A stretch of 64,000 bases of DNA from Semisulcospira habei (GCA_036245525.1 BTPG01000004.1:54285297-54349296), one strand, 5' to 3'; counted from the first letter of the stretch, positions 13,874-25,066 are shown. Translations and numbers: made by a program. The notes: a model not told the origin generated them from the sequence alone.

Positions 13874-13994
13874 GTATGTGTGTGTGCAATCCAAAACAGC
13901 CTCCAACCCCGCCCCCTGCCCCCGCCCACCCCTCCGGGGTGGGGGTGGGGGATGGGGGTGCGGTTGGAGGCTGTTTTGGATCGCACACACATAC
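13874..13994. repeat. Palindrome with G/C-rich loop
   Basis: GTATGTGTGTGTGCAATCC and AAAACAGCCTCCAACC on the left pair with the reverse complement ending at 13994. The loop is C-rich then G-rich (CCCCGCCC / GGGGTGGGGG), so it could also fold back. Whole length about 121 bp. Confidence 0.8.
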
Positions 13995-14398
13995 ACCCCC
14001 AGTGTAGATTGTAAATGACGACACTTTATCTTTTAGCGTTGTCGCATTTCTCTTTTATTGTCAAGTCATAACCAAACATAACTGTTTTCATTTGCGAGTC
14101 AAGTGTCGGCATGAAAAGCAGCCTTGAGAAAGCAAATTCCATTCACGTTTCATCCTCACAGTTATTTCACCAATGAAATGAGTGGTTGGAAAAGCTGATT
14201 AATTACTCCAAGCGCAGGTTCGTTTTATCCGGTTATTTTCTAATCGTAGGGTTAAATTATTCAGGCAAATAGCCCTGCTTTAGTCAACTCCAGGATATGC
14301 GTCCGTGATTAAGCGGCCGGACTGATTCTATCAGAATGCACCGTTCATTTTCCTTTTGTTCTCTTCTCCCCAGTCCCCTTCCACAGCTTTTTCCATCT
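13995..14398. other. Unique non-coding stretch
   Basis: No gene or repeat recognised. Confidence 0.5.
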
Positions 14399-14463
14399 GC
14401 AAGAGGCGCAGATTCTCATGAGCGCCTGCTTGTGCAGGGGCTCATGAGAATCTGAGCGTCTTG
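14399..14463. repeat. Family A hairpin core
   Basis: CAGATTCTCATGAGC pairs with GCTCATGAGAATCTG, so both arms carry the variant TTCTC/GAGAA instead of TCCTC/GAGGA. The GAGGCG/GAGCGT outer bases are only partly paired. Confidence 0.8.
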
Positions 14464-14668
14464 CCGAGCGAGATTTAGGTCTGGTTATGCCTCCAACTGC
14501 GGGCGTCCGGCTTTTGGGGTTCGGCTTCCGAGTGCCATTTCTGGGCGATGTTTTTTGTCCGCGTTCGCGAGCGTCCGCTCTAAAGCTTCTCTCTCCGCAG
14601 TCGCGCAATTACCACACAATATTTGATACCGCCTCTGAAACAGTCTCTCGCTGTAACCAGCACCATCT

Positions 14669-14734
14669 GCAAGAGGCACAAATGCTCATGATCCCCTGCG
14701 GTCGCAGGGGCTCATGAGAATTCATGTCTCTTGC
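14669..14734. repeat. Family A hairpin core
   Basis: GCAAGAGGCACAAATGCTCA pairs imperfectly with CTCATGAGAATTCATGTCTC. The loop is CCCCTGCGGTCGCAGGGG. Confidence 0.75.
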
Positions 14735-14945
14735 GGTAACCAAGGCTCGGAGGACATTTACTGACACGTCTGCAATGAATGGAGGAAGTGCACAGGGGTT
14801 CGAGGCAGTGGTGGAAAAACTCTGGCCTCTGATGGGAAAGGAAAATTCTTTGTTACCGCTCTTACAATGCGGGTTATTATCCCCTGATAGCGCGCGGCGT
14901 GCTTCTGTTCAACGAGATTCTCGCTCTGTTCGCGATTGTCCCGTT

Positions 14946-15025
14946 GCCGGTAGCGGGTTTTGTCGCGATGATTCTTACAGGAATCACCTCGACCAAAGAC
15001 GCTACCGACACCTTCAGAGCCATTC
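14946..15025. repeat. Family C palindrome
   Basis: GCCGGTAGCGGGTTTTGTCG and CGATGATTC pair with GAATCACCTCGACCAAAGAC and GCTACCGACA. This is the family C core without clear TTAA ends. Confidence 0.6.
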
Positions 15026-15583
15026 CTGACAGCGTTATCCCCCGAGGAATCACGGTAGCGAGAACGTCCCCTCACAGCAGAAGATTTCTCTTCCATTTGT
15101 GTCTCTTCAATATCCCGCAGAATGCCAGCAGACGACAAAAGTGGCGACACCACCGCCCCCTGCTGACAAAAGCGGTGAAGCGTTTCTCCCGGAAGCGGCG
15201 TATGGCACGGCGCCGGCAAGCACCGGAAAATGGCGAGCGGTACTGAACTTGAGCGAAAATGCCCGCAGATGTTTTGCCGAACTGGAGATGACACTGAACG
15301 GGTGGAGGAGGGGAAAAAAAAGGGTAGGGATGGAGGGAATGATTTTGTGCAGGGGCGGATGGATGAAGGAAAGAAGGTGTGGGGGGGGGGAGGTATTTAA
15401 AGTTGACAAAAACAGTTTGAACACTTGTGAAACGGCCAATTATTGTTAACGCTTGGTGTTATCACACTATTCAATGCCGACCTATTTTGTTCAATCTATC
15501 AGTCTTTTGTTTCAATCTTCAAGTGTCCATAATCAGACCCGAACATACCCGTGTGCAGCAATCACATTTCTGCCAATCACAAT

Positions 15584-15664
15584 CCCAATACGCAAAAGGC
15601 CATCGGGCCAACGTCGGCCGCCAGCGGCGGCCGACGTCGGCCCGATGGCCTTTTGCGCATTGGG
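15584..15664. mobile_element. Family D palindrome with AT/AT flanks
   Basis: CCCAATACGCAAAAGGCC to GGCCTTTTGCGCATTGGG, with centre GGCCGCCAGCGGCGGCC. The dinucleotide AT lies immediately outside each end. Confidence 0.85.
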
Positions 15665-15672
15665 ATGTTTAG

Positions 15673-15849
15673 TCTAACCCCGTCACTGCAAGTGGACGAA
15701 TAAATTCTTTTTCTGAATTTTTTGTTTATTCAACGACAAAAAAGACTCAGCCATCCAAAAGAATATGGGTACACTGAGTCTTGGCAAATAGACATAGATC
15801 CTCATGAGCCCCCACGACTGCTGGGGCTTGTGAAGATCTATGTCTCTTG
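15673..15849. mobile_element. Family A element, partial
   Basis: A decayed left end (TCTAACCCCGTCACTGC) precedes a hairpin at 15790-15849 with arms CATAGATCCTCATGAGCCCC and GGGGCTTGTGAAGATCTATG. The right terminus is lost into poly-T/poly-A. Confidence 0.65.
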
Positions 15850-16129
15850 GAGTGGGATCGTGTTGGGGGTTTTTTTTTTTTCGTTTTTTTTTCCCCTCAG
15901 TGAATGGGGTTTCAAAGAACAAAAAAAAAAAAAAAAAAAAAAAAACCCGGAATTTGCGAAGCACAACGCACAACTGAATTGAAGACCATGGTGCGCTAAC
16001 ATGCACGCATACTTAGGAATGGTCGTCCCTTGGTCCCAGCGGGCTTGCACAGCCGTGCGTGGGCTCACTCAGGTCGACATCAGCCCGAGAAAATAGATGT
16101 TTTTTTGGCAGTCACTCCTTCGTAACAGC

Positions 16130-16194
16130 CTGCGCACGGCCGTGCACTGGCATACGGCGGCCGACATCGGCCCGATGGCCTTTTGCGCATTGGG
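16130..16194. repeat. Family D partial palindrome
   Basis: The right half GGCCTTTTGCGCATTGGG is intact. The left half is limited to GCGCACGGCCGTGCACTGG. Confidence 0.6.
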
Positions 16195-16337
16195 AAGGCA
16201 CCTTTGCCATTGCCATGGAGTTCGCTTCGAAAGCTCATTACCTTGAATGTCTTGCCGTCGACCTGCTGAAGGAGGCAAACAGTTCCAGTGGGGTGCCGTG
16301 ACTTCTGCAAGCAATCATTGAAGACTCGTTTCTTCCG

Positions 16338-16340
<3 letters not shown>

Positions 16341-16418
<78 letters not shown>
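16341..16418. repeat. (GT)n microsatellite
   Basis: A pure GT run of about 78 bp. Confidence 0.95.
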
Positions 16419-16423
<5 letters not shown>

Positions 16424-16430
16424 GTCTCTC

Positions 16431-16543
16431 CCCATTGCGCAAGGGCCATCGGGCCGATGTCGGCCGCCGTTGGTCCTTTTTTGCATTGGGTCTGCGCGGG
16501 CTAACTGTGGCCGACGTCGGCCAGATGGCCTTTTTTGCATTGG
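16431..16543. repeat. Family D element, rearranged
   Basis: CCATTGCGCAAGGGCCATCG starts the block. Two right-end motifs (CATTGGGTCTG) occur at about 16485 and 16537, so it is either a duplicated right arm or two overlapping elements. Confidence 0.65.
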
Positions 16544-16650
16544 GTCTGCTCTTCTATCTTCTATTGCGTTTGTTTCACTCTTTTCTATCCCTCTCCCATC
16601 TCCTGAAACGCTTCGAGCAGACATGTTATGAGTGAAGGACATCATTAGAA

Positions 16651-16894
16651 AATCCCAAACGAAGAAAGAAGCACGCTTAGAAAAGACAATTAGAGCATAA
16701 TTTATTACAGTTTCGGTTTAAAGATTTTTTCTTTTAAAATTGACATCATGCCCTATTTATCTTTTCTTTTGGCAGTTCTCCACATTGTGTACTTGTTGGC
16801 ATTTCAGAAAAAAAAAAACATGGTTTTAACCAGAACATTTACTGAATTATTTTGTAATTGGCTCTTCTAAGCGTACTCCTTTTGCATTGGGATT
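16651..16894. mobile_element. Family H MITE-like element
   Basis: AATCCCAAACGAAGAAAGAA and GCACGCTTAGAAAAGACAAT at the left are partly mirrored by CTTCTAAGCGTACTCC and CATTGGGATT at the right. The copy is decayed. Confidence 0.55.
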
Positions 16895-16902
16895 TTCTTT
16901 GC

Positions 16903-16941
<39 letters not shown>

Positions 16942-17242
16942 TCGCAGTCGCCTATTTGGTGAAGGACGCCATCATCGTCATCAGCATCGCCTGCAGTTGG
17001 CGCCTGAAATGGAAAGGTTATCGAATAAAATCAAAAGTACTAAGCGCGAAATAACCGCTGCTCAATTCACGCTGTCAAATGGAATCATTATCTGACCACC
17101 GTCCACTCAGCTGTGGACAGTAATCAAATAACTCGCACCATGAAACGCGAGTCACCATTCATCATCTATGCTAGTTCACAAATCTGCACCTCACGCCGGC
17201 TCGAGACTGAGCAGCTCTAGTCATCGTGTCTTGAAGGCAACT

Positions 17243-17314
17243 CTGCAATAGGCATAGATCTTCATGAGCCCTTGCATTGCATTGCAGGGGCGCAAGAAGA
17301 TTTATACCTCTTGC
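17243..17314. repeat. Family A hairpin core
   Basis: GGCATAGATCTTCATGAGCC is paired with a mutated right arm (GAAGATTTATACC). The loop contains TTGCATTGCATTGCA. Confidence 0.65.
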
Positions 17315-17420
17315 GGAATTCATTTCCACCTGTGTCTCTCTGGTGGACATCTTGGTGTTATGTCTGTGGCACGAATAGTTGTAGTTGGTGTTTTATGTAG
17401 CGAACTAAACTTGCGTTCAA

Positions 17421-17480
17421 GTGGCGTAGATCTCCATGAGCCCCTGTATTACAGGGGCTCATGAAGATCTTCGTCTATTG
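17421..17480. repeat. Family A hairpin core
   Basis: GTAGATCTCCATGAGCCCCT pairs with AGGGGCTCATGAAGATCTTC around TGTATTACA. Confidence 0.75.
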
Positions 17481-17729
17481 CAGAGATTAAGTTCCATCTG
17501 TGACTCTCAGCTAGAGATGGACATGGGGGTGTTGGCTGAGATGGGAGCGAGTTGTAGTCCTTCACACTGAGTGCTCTGTCTCCAGTTATCGTCACAGTCA
17601 AGACAAGGCGGACTCCAATCGAGATGAAGACGTGGACTGATCTCAACGGGAGGATATTGCACGCTGTGTTGGTGTGCATGTTAGGCATCAGTAGTTGCGT
17701 TTTTAGATGATCGGTGAATGTATCTAGAT

Positions 17730-17766
17730 TAACCCCTTCACTGCTGTGGAAACGTGAACATAATCT

Positions 17767-17834
<68 letters not shown>
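17730..17834. repeat. Family A left terminus joined to (GA)n
   Basis: TTAACCCCTTCACTGCTGTG plus GTGAACATAATCTG is the left end of a family A element. It then runs into about 70 bp of (GA)n at 17766-17834, so the hairpin is missing. Confidence 0.65.
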
Positions 17835-17838
<4 letters not shown>

Positions 17839-17925
17839 TGTTATAAGCGAAGAAGACAGTAATACCATTACAATGAATGATTAGTGTACATGTGAGCACA
17901 GACAGACCATATAGTGATTAGTTTG

Positions 17926-18139
17926 TTAACCCCTTTAGCCCCAACGCCCTGCAGCAGGAGATGGATCGACCATGATAATTCAAGGGTCGTGCCAGATGAG
18001 CTTGGCGCCTTCAGGCGCCAAGCTCATCTGGCAAGACCCTTGAATTATCATGGTCGATCCATCTCCTGCAGCCAGTACACAGTCGTTAGGCAACACCTCC
18101 AAAATTTGGGAAATTCGGCCGTGGGGTTAAATGGGTTAA
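17926..18139. mobile_element. Family B TTAA-bounded hairpin element
   Basis: TTAACCCCTTTAGCCCCAAC starts and GGGGTTAAATGGGTTAA ends the element. The core is a nearly perfect ~110-bp palindrome (GATGGATCGACCATGATAAT ... ATTATCATGGTCGATCCATC). Its right TTAA (18136-18139) is also the left boundary of the next family A element. Confidence 0.9.
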
Positions 18140-18354
18140 AACCCGTTCAGTGACGGAGTAAAGTGAGCACAATCCATCTGCAAGAGGCATAGATCCTCAT
18201 GTGCCCCCGCAATTGCAGGGGCACATGAGGATCTATGCCTCTTGCTGAAACCATTTCAGCGTTTACGTGTTCTTTTGACGGCTGGGGTTCCTTGACGTAG
18301 AATTTTCAAAGATTTCTAAACCACATTTTGGGCCCAGTGGCAGTAAAGGGATTA
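18136..18354. mobile_element. Family A TTAA-bounded hairpin element
   Basis: The left end is TTAAAACCCGTTCAGTGACG and the right end CAGTGGCAGTAAAGGGATTA. The hairpin at 18179-18246 has CTCATGTGCCCC / GGGGCACATGAG, a change from the family norm (ATGAGC) on both arms. Confidence 0.88.
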
Positions 18355-18870
18355 CACTTTTCTAACATTTAAAATTTCGTATGGTTATTTAAAAAAACAA
18401 AAAAAAAACAAAGCCAGGCAGTTTGCGTGGGGTTTTTTTGTTGTTGTTGTTGTTGTTGTTTTTTAATTTAATTTTATTTTATTTAAGAACAAGATGCCTT
18501 TTGACTACAAGTCCTTTTCGAATAGGCATCTAGTTTACAAACTTCGGATTTTTTTTATGCTCTTCCTTTATAATGACATCGCCACAGACACAATAAATTT
18601 ACTTTACTGGCTCTTCTGCCAAAAGACAATTACAGAAAACAAACTAGATCCTCTGACCTTGGTCAGTCAGCTGCGCTAAACAGTTTACCCGCACTGGCTG
18701 ACGGGAATTTGGGGGATCAGGCCAGGAGAAAAAAAGCTGGCGCAAAGTTCAGGCCAAAAGTGACAGGCCATTGATGAAGGGATATTGGCTCGGTTAAGGA
18801 AATTAACGAAAAGCTCTGTTTAGCGGCCTCCCTTGTGGCAGGCTAGGAGGTTTTCATTCAAACTCTTCCA

Positions 18871-18940
18871 TCTGCATGAGGCATATATTCTAATGGGTCC
18901 CTGCAGATGCAGGGGCTCATGAGAACTTATATCTCATGCA
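18871..18940. repeat. Family A hairpin core, diverged
   Basis: GCATGAGGCATATATTCTAA pairs imperfectly with GAGAACTTATATCTCATGCA. Confidence 0.65.
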
Positions 18941-18972
18941 AACGAAATTTTGATCGAACCTATTACATCGTC

Positions 18973-19156
18973 TTAACCCTCTTTATCCTGATGCACTATT
19001 ACTTGAAATCAGTTTGACTGTGATAGTTCAAAGATGGTGACACCTGGCACCATCTTTGAACTAAAATGGTCGATCTCTCTCCTAATTTGCACTGTAACCT
19101 TCATAGATCAATAAGCATTTTAAAAAAATCAGCCCGCTCAGGATGTAATGGATTAA
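18973..19156. mobile_element. Family B TTAA-bounded element, short core
   Basis: TTAACCCTCTTTATCCTGAT at the left and ATCAGCCCGCTCAGG ... ATGGATTAA at the right. The core GATAGTTCAAAGATGG / CCATCTTTGAACTA lacks the GCTTGGCGCC centre of other B copies. Confidence 0.7.
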
Positions 19157-19500
19157 GGACGCGGACATTGCGAAAGTGTAAGAGTCTGTTTTGCCGGCGT
19201 GAATTTGCATGGTGGGTCCCGTCGTTAAGACATGCTCAGGTCGCCAATGACTGGCCCGAAGTACGTCGACAAAAAGCACTCCAACGGAGGAAGCGTTCAG
19301 CAGACTCTCTCGCTCCCACCAGAGACCCCAGTCGGTCGCTAATCTGCCTTGGCAATGTTTCATTTGGCCGGGAGTCGCGTCTCGTCACGACCGTCATAGC
19401 TTGAAACACCCAACATTCACCCAAGTAACCGACTTAAAATTTGAACCGGTACACAACGGAGTGTTGATGGTAAATGAACCCCCGCCACAGCGTCATTCAT

Positions 19501-19570
19501 CTGCAAGAGGTCTAGATCCTCATAAGCCCCCGCGACTGCGGGGGCTCATGAGGATCTTGACCTCCTGCAG
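19501..19570. repeat. Family A hairpin core
   Basis: GCAAGAGGTCTAGATCCTCA pairs with GAGGATCTTGACCTCCTGCA; the loop is GCCCCCGCGACTGCGGGGGC. Confidence 0.8.
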
Positions 19571-19717
19571 ATAAAGTGCTGTTCGCTGTGTAGCTGTAGA
19601 AGGTTGGGCTAACGGTGGCTGCGGAGAGACTGAGCGGAGATCAAGATATGAGCTGCACGCCGAAGGAGCACCTCTCGTCAACGGGACCACCACAGAAGCA
19701 CGTTAGCAAGAGACGTT

Positions 19718-19750
19718 CTTGCAGATAGATCCTCACGAGCCGGCGGTCGG
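19718..19750. repeat. Family A left-arm relic
   Basis: CTTGCAGATAGATCCTCACG resembles the left arm only; no partner arm follows. Confidence 0.4.
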
Positions 19751-19913
19751 GGTTGTCGGTCTTCCTCCGGTGTCAGGCGCTAGGCTTTGATCTAATTTTT
19801 TGTCATTATCGGCGAACAGGACTCGTCATCGCACTGTCTGGAGTTCTCCCAATGCCGACCCGGCCCCAGGCTTTGTGCAGAGCGAAGACCGAGGATAACC
19901 GATCTTAATGGAC

Positions 19914-19982
19914 CAGCAAGAGGCACAGATCATCAGGAGCCCCCGCTCCTGATCGGGGCCCATGAGGATCGGTGCATCTTGA
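19914..19982. repeat. Family A hairpin core
   Basis: CAAGAGGCACAGATCATCAG pairs with CATGAGGATCGGTGCATCTT. Confidence 0.7.
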
Positions 19983-20479
19983 ATGTAGATGATGTTCTTT
20001 GTTAATGAATGATCTCGACTTTCTCCTTCAGGACTGATCCACCCTTTCCTTCAGCGGCCAACCAGTCATTTGCGTCAGGGGCGGATCCAGAGATCAGGAA
20101 TAGGGCAACGCGTGTAAAATGCGTTATATAATGTATCAGACGTACTACACTCACGCAGGCGATGGTACGCAAAATCTAGTGCTCCTCCATTGATCTGCAA
20201 TAGTTGCAACACCTTTCAGATAGTTTATGTCACGACACCAACAAAGGTTTTTGTGAATGGATTTCGTTTTGTGTCAATTACATGAACCGTTAAAACCTCC
20301 TCCCAGTGATGTGAACAAAGCATTACATTTTATTTTGTATGAGCATTGTTTGTTTTTTTTTTTTTGTGCTAGTGAAACTTTCTTGTTAAACACTAAACGT
20401 TTATGGCTTCACACTTCCGTCCACCACTAAGGCGAGTCCAAAGACGGGTCACCGAAAAGAGTTTTGTACAAATTTTGAG

Positions 20480-20552
20480 CCCAGCTGGGTTCGAACCCAT
20501 GACCTTCCGGACGAGAGTCAAACACCCTACCAATTGAGCTACCTAGTTTCCC
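20480..20552 (-). repeat. tRNA-like sequence, probably a SINE head or tRNA pseudogene
   Basis: On the minus strand there is a B box GGTTCGAACCC and an A-box-like TAGCTCAATTGGTAGGGTG, at normal tRNA spacing. The anticodon stem TTTGA/CCGGA pairs poorly and the acceptor ends (GGAAACT against AGCTGGG) do not pair. A functional tRNA is therefore unlikely. An RNA polymerase III-type SINE head is more probable. Confidence 0.65.
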
Positions 20553-20624
20553 CGAAACTTTAATGTGTCGCTGTTTCGTAGTACGTAAAAAAACAACTCA
20601 AGGCTCTGGAAATGGTAGAGATAA

Positions 20625-20838
20625 CTAACCCAATCAGCCCTGACTCTCTACAGCAGGATATGGGTAGACCATGATAATTCAAGGGTAGTGCCAGATTAGC
20701 TTGGCGCCGACAGGCGCCAAGCTAATCTAGCACTACCCTTGAATTATCATGGTCGATCCATCTCCTGCAACAGGTGCATAGTCGTTAGATGACGCCTCCA
20801 AAATTGGGGAAAAACGTGCGTCGGGCTGAATGAGTTAA
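20625..20838. mobile_element. Family B TTAA-bounded hairpin element
   Basis: The left end CTAACCCAATCAGCCCTGAC has a one-base change from TTAA. The right end is GGGCTGAATGAGTTAA. The core palindrome is centred at about 20713 on GGCGCCGACAGGCGCC. Confidence 0.88.
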
Positions 20839-21151
20839 TGTGGCGCGTAGTACGTCAAAAAACCTCCTCAAGTCTCTGGAAATGGTACAAAGATAACTAA
20901 AAATCAGACTATCGCGCACATGTACACATGAGTTTTGTCATTAACCACAAACTCAAGAGGCTTCACTATAGATTACCAGAACGCCACCCCTCAAAAACCC
21001 TCATCTCGTTTTAAATCCTGCGTGCAGTTGACAATGCCAGTCTGAACTGTCCCCATAGTTCACGCTACATCGAGACCGCCTCAATGACCACAAAATTGTC
21101 GGATCTGTCCTCCGTCTAAATAATACAGACACGACTTGGTACCATCCTGGC

Positions 21152-21220
21152 CCGCAAGAGTCACAGATCCTCATGAGCCCCTGCCTCCTGCAGGGGCTCG
21201 TGAAGATCTATGCCTCTTGC
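21152..21220. repeat. Family A hairpin core
   Basis: CACAGATCCTCATGAGCCCC pairs with GGGGCTCGTGAAGATCTATG, with the loop TGCCTCCTGCA. Confidence 0.8.
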
Positions 21221-21597
21221 AGACGGAGAAATTTCGCTGGCAGACACGATCCCGTCTCAAGAGACTTCAGACCCGGGGCATCGCAGACCATCGGGATTGC
21301 TCGGGCCCCCCTGCCAAGAGCAGCGAAATTAACTGTTTGTTTGAGCCGGCGCCTCTAATAACTTTACATTCACAGATTTCGTCTCCAAAGATTTCCTGCA
21401 TGAGAGGAAGACTGACTCAAAATTCAGGATACTTTAGCGACCATGGCAAGAGAAAGCACATGCTGTGGTAGTCAGTGTTTTGCAGGAGTGGCGAATGATG
21501 CAAAATTAATTATATAAACACTAAAGTTTAATGCAGGTGAATAATATCCAGTGATATATCTCGTGCAATTGCGATGAAAACTTAGCCGACTATACTA

Positions 21598-21663
21598 GCA
21601 AGAGGGATAGATTCTCAAGTGCCCTTGCCTCTGCAAGGACTCACGCGAATCTATGCCCCTTGT
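21598..21663. repeat. Family A hairpin core, diverged
   Basis: GCAAGAGGGATAGATTCTCA pairs with CACGCGAATCTATGCCCCTT. Confidence 0.7.
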
Positions 21664-21753
21664 AGGAGGAATTAGGGCTTTCGACTACCACACAGCCACC
21701 CCCAAGATTTGCTTTGATCGAGGAGGAAAGACGAAAATGAAGCCACACCGCAA

Positions 21754-21820
21754 ACAAGAGGCATAGACTCTCATGAGCCCCTGCGACTGCAGGGGCTCAT
21801 GAGACTCTATGCCTCTTGCA
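21754..21820. repeat. Family A hairpin core
   Basis: CAAGAGGCATAGACTCTCAT pairs with ATGAGACTCTATGCCTCTTG with one mismatch. The loop GCCCCTGCGACTGCAGGGGC is near-perfect. Confidence 0.85.
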
Positions 21821-22155
21821 GATGGGTGGTGTTCGCCAAGGAGCCTTTTTTTTACAGACACTTTTCCCGACGGCTGCGCGGCCAAACGCGGGCTCGGACG
21901 CCTAATTTCGGTAATGCACAATAATGCACTCGCCACACGTAACCATTAATCATAGCTAGCGGGAGGGGGTCCCCTGGGACACGGAGGGACGGGGAAAGAA
22001 AAGGGCTGGGTGGGGACATTGCGGTGTTATCGCCGAAGATGGTGAGGGTTGATTTATCGATGGCAAGCACAGACAAAGTGAAAATCGACAGTCGCAGAAA
22101 AGAGATGAATATTACTATTAGTATGCTTATTATTACTTGTTTTGATGATGATGTG

Positions 22156-22158
<3 letters not shown>

Positions 22159-22226
<68 letters not shown>

Positions 22227-22258
22227 GTTGTTGACGTTATTATTATTATTATTGACGA
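22159..22258. repeat. (ATT)n microsatellite
   Basis: An ATT trinucleotide run with minor interruptions after 22226. The poly-Leu frame here is spurious. Confidence 0.95.
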
Positions 22259-22886
22259 CACAAAATGGTTGTAGAGTTGAATAAGACTGATCTAGATTAA
22301 AATAAGTCTAGAAATACAATTTGTAATACAACACTACTATCTTATAATTGTACTTATTAGTAATGATTAATATTAGTATTATCAGTATCTAGTTAAACTA
22401 TTATTATTATTATTGTTATTGTTACCATCAAAATCCCAACTGAAGAACAATTTGTCATCGTGACACAATAAAGTTTTTGAAACGTAAATATTGAATCTTG
22501 AATCAATTGTGTTGTAATTGTCTTTTAAAAGCGTGTTTTTTTCTTTATTGAGATGTTTATTGTTTAAAGTCAACTCCTAGATTTGTTATTTCTTTTTTTT
22601 TTTTTGCGGGTGGCGCTTCATTGTCATGACTGGCCAACGATCGACAATGCAGGACGCAGCTCCGTGAAGGAAAAAGACGTCAAGTCCACTTTTGTGAAAA
22701 GAGAGATTTTCAGGATAAAACAATGAAAATCTCGTTTTTCGCAAAAATGGTCTAACTGTCTTTTGCCTCCAGATTGCAGACAGGATAAAGGGGGCGAAGG
22801 AGGGGGGGGGGGGTGAGCAGGGGAGGGGAGGGACGTGGTGAAGATAGGGGAGGAATGTCTGAGTTCTCGCTTCTCTTCACTGGCTT
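22259..22886. other. AT-rich non-coding stretch
   Basis: There is a short (ATT)n patch near 22400 and a relic of family H (TTGTGTTGTAATTGTC...AAGCGTG) near 22506-22540. No gene recognised. Confidence 0.5.
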
Positions 22887-22996
22887 CCCAAAGCACAAAA
22901 GACCTTCGGGCCGACGTCGGTCGCCGTTGGCCCGCGCACGGTTGTGCGCGGGCCAACGGTGGCCGAAGTCGGCCCGCTGGCGCTTTGCGCACTGGG
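22887..22996. mobile_element. Family D palindrome with TT/TT flanks
   Basis: CCCAAAGCACAAAAGACC begins and GGCGCTTTGCGCACTGGG ends the element. The centre is CCCGCGCACGGTTGTGCGCGGG. TT lies just outside both ends. Confidence 0.85.
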
Positions 22997-23458
22997 TTCT
23001 CAGTGCCGGCGTTTTCGCCTGGGGGGTGCTTGAGTCCAGCGTGTCCCAGAAGACATCGCGCGGCTTGACATGCACTTCCGGTGTGAGCAAATACCCAGCT
23101 CTTGTTCTCTCCCCTCTCGACTCTTTTTCATTTTCCAGCAGAATTTTAATTATCCTGGGGTGGACGGCTGACTTTGAAGGAGGGACATTTTTTTCAGATT
23201 GGGGAGGGAGGAAAGAAGGTTTTGGGGAGGGGGAGATGATGTGGGTTATCTGGCAATTATTTCTTGGAAGCCTTATTTCAAAATGCGGTTTTTATTTCAG
23301 GCAAAATTGACGCCTTTGTGACAACGGAATTTTCGGTTGGAGGCTTCTTGGTATCTGACAAAAACATTTTTTGGGCGAAATTTGTTTATAGACGGACAGA
23401 ACTCAAACAAACTGCTCGGCAAAACAAAACGCAAATCAAAAATAAAAAGCATCCTAAT

Positions 23459-24025
23459 GATCATGCACACTTCGCTCCCCTGACAGTGCTCTTACCTACT
23501 TTACTTTGTAACCTTCCTAAAATATTAGCACGGGCAGTCTCCCCTTTTCTTTTCACTTATTACTACAATATCGACTGCAAACCCTTCCCCCCTTTTGGTA
23601 GGTTCTCTTTTAGGGTGCATGGAAATTTACCTCTAGGTGGTGGCATGGGATGTGGCTGTCATTGCAGGTAGGCAGAAATTCCTGCCTTCCTCCAGTATTG
23701 CCGATGGTGTGCTGAGGAGGTCGCCAAGACCGAAACAGCTGTCCACACCGGCTAAATATCTGGACCCCTCTTGGGGGACCTAGATTTAAATTTCCATGCA
23801 CTGATTGGCTGGAACAGTGGGATATGTGATACGCCCCTCTTCGGGGTTGGCTTCCATATGCATTGCTTTCAGTCACTTTCTTAGCGCACTCCCTCTTTCC
23901 TATGTTTTTTTTTTTTTGTGTGGTGTGCTTTGGCCACAGTAGATCTATGATCACTGGTCGATCATGCACACTTCTCTCCCCTGACAGTGCTCTTACCTAC
24001 TTTACTTTGTAACCATCCTAATGAC
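23459..24025. mobile_element. Element with 64-bp direct terminal repeats
   Basis: GATCATGCACACTTC through GTAACCnTCCTAA occurs at 23459-23523 and again at 23961-24025 with about two differences. Between them, GTGCATGGAAATTTA (23617) and TAAATTTCCATGCAC (about 23788) are inverted. A truncated inverted copy lies at 58759-59275. No coding capacity. Confidence 0.7.
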
Positions 24026-24450
24026 TGTAAGACAAACAGACAAACAACCACAAATGCAAACTTACAAACAAAAGACACACACACAGCAAACAAAATAACA
24101 AATACAATTTAATAAAATTAAAAAGTTTTAAATATCAAAGACACACTACTCGAACGGATATCTGTTAAAAATCTGTCAAATAAATATAAAGAAACCTCAT
24201 AATCGACAAACAAACACATCAACAAACAAATAAACAGACAAACCAACCAACCAACAAACAATGAAACAACCCCCCCAAAAAAAAATAACTAACTAACAAA
24301 CAAACTAAATAACTAACCAACTTACTAATACACAAACAAAACAAACAAAAAACAAACAATAATTAAAAGAACACACGTTTTGAGTATCAGAGCATTTACA
24401 AACACTAGTCGACCAGTAAACCTGTTACGAAATGTGAGTCATAACCGTCA
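24026..24450. repeat. ACAAACAAA-rich low-complexity tract
   Basis: A long A/C-rich stretch of CAAA/AACAAAC motifs with no gene. Confidence 0.7.
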
Positions 24451-24572
24451 TAATGTCAAAGGTTTCACCGTCACCAAATATAACAAAACACAACTGTCAC
24501 AGTCAAAAGAGGAATTCAGAAAACACATTATTGATGCTCACAAACCAGATAGGTGAGGCTAGCGCTGGCAGA

Positions 24573-24850
24573 ATTGTACACATACCAAGGGGAATTACTC
24601 AGCGCTGGACAGACAAACAGTTAGATCCCCTGCTCACGCCTATCAGGCACCCAATCGCCAGCCCACAGAGAAATACGCAGGTATAGAACAAGACGATCAT
24701 CTACATCCTTTTTTTTTTTTAAGGATGTAGATGATCGTCTTGTTCTATACCTGCGTATTTCTCTGTGGGCTGGAGATTGGGTGCCTGGTAGGCGGGGGCA
24801 AGGGATCTGTTTGTCCAGCGCTGAGTAATTCCCCTTGGTGTGTGTACAAT
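24573..24850. mobile_element. Family G palindrome, ~138-bp arms
   Basis: ATTGTACACATACCAAGGGG at the left is mirrored by the reverse complement ending TGTGTACAAT at the right. The arms fold at TCCTTTTTTTTTTTTAAGGA (about 24702-24725). They include ACTCAGCGCTGGACAGACAA and GGATGTAGATGATCGTC. A second copy lies at 41888-42092. Confidence 0.88.
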
Positions 24851-24870
24851 ATTGATGGTATTATTTATTA

Positions 24871-25066
24871 TTAATCCGTTCAGCGCCAGTTGACGGAGAT
24901 TGTGTGTCTGCAGTCAGCCTTAATTTAACACCAAAAAGCCTTACCAAAGTGGTACCTGAAAGAGGCATAGATCCTTATGAGCCCCCCGCAACTGCTGGGG
25001 ATCATGCGGATCTATACATCTTGCAGTTGGGCATTGTTCCGATTTTATCGGCGCTGAACGGGTTAA
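24871..25066. mobile_element. Family A TTAA-bounded hairpin element
   Basis: TTAATCCGTTCAGCGCCAGT at the left and GGCGCTGAACGGGTTAA at the right are near-perfect inverted ends. The core at 24958-25024 contains GAGGCATAGATCCTTATGAG. Both boundaries are TTAA. Confidence 0.88.

Noticed and set aside
14724..15449. Overlapping ORFs of 100-178 residues around 14.7-15.4 kb
   Set aside because: They run through hairpin repeats on both strands and show no family resemblance.
20480..20552. Functional tRNA gene
   Set aside because: Acceptor and anticodon stems do not pair well enough.
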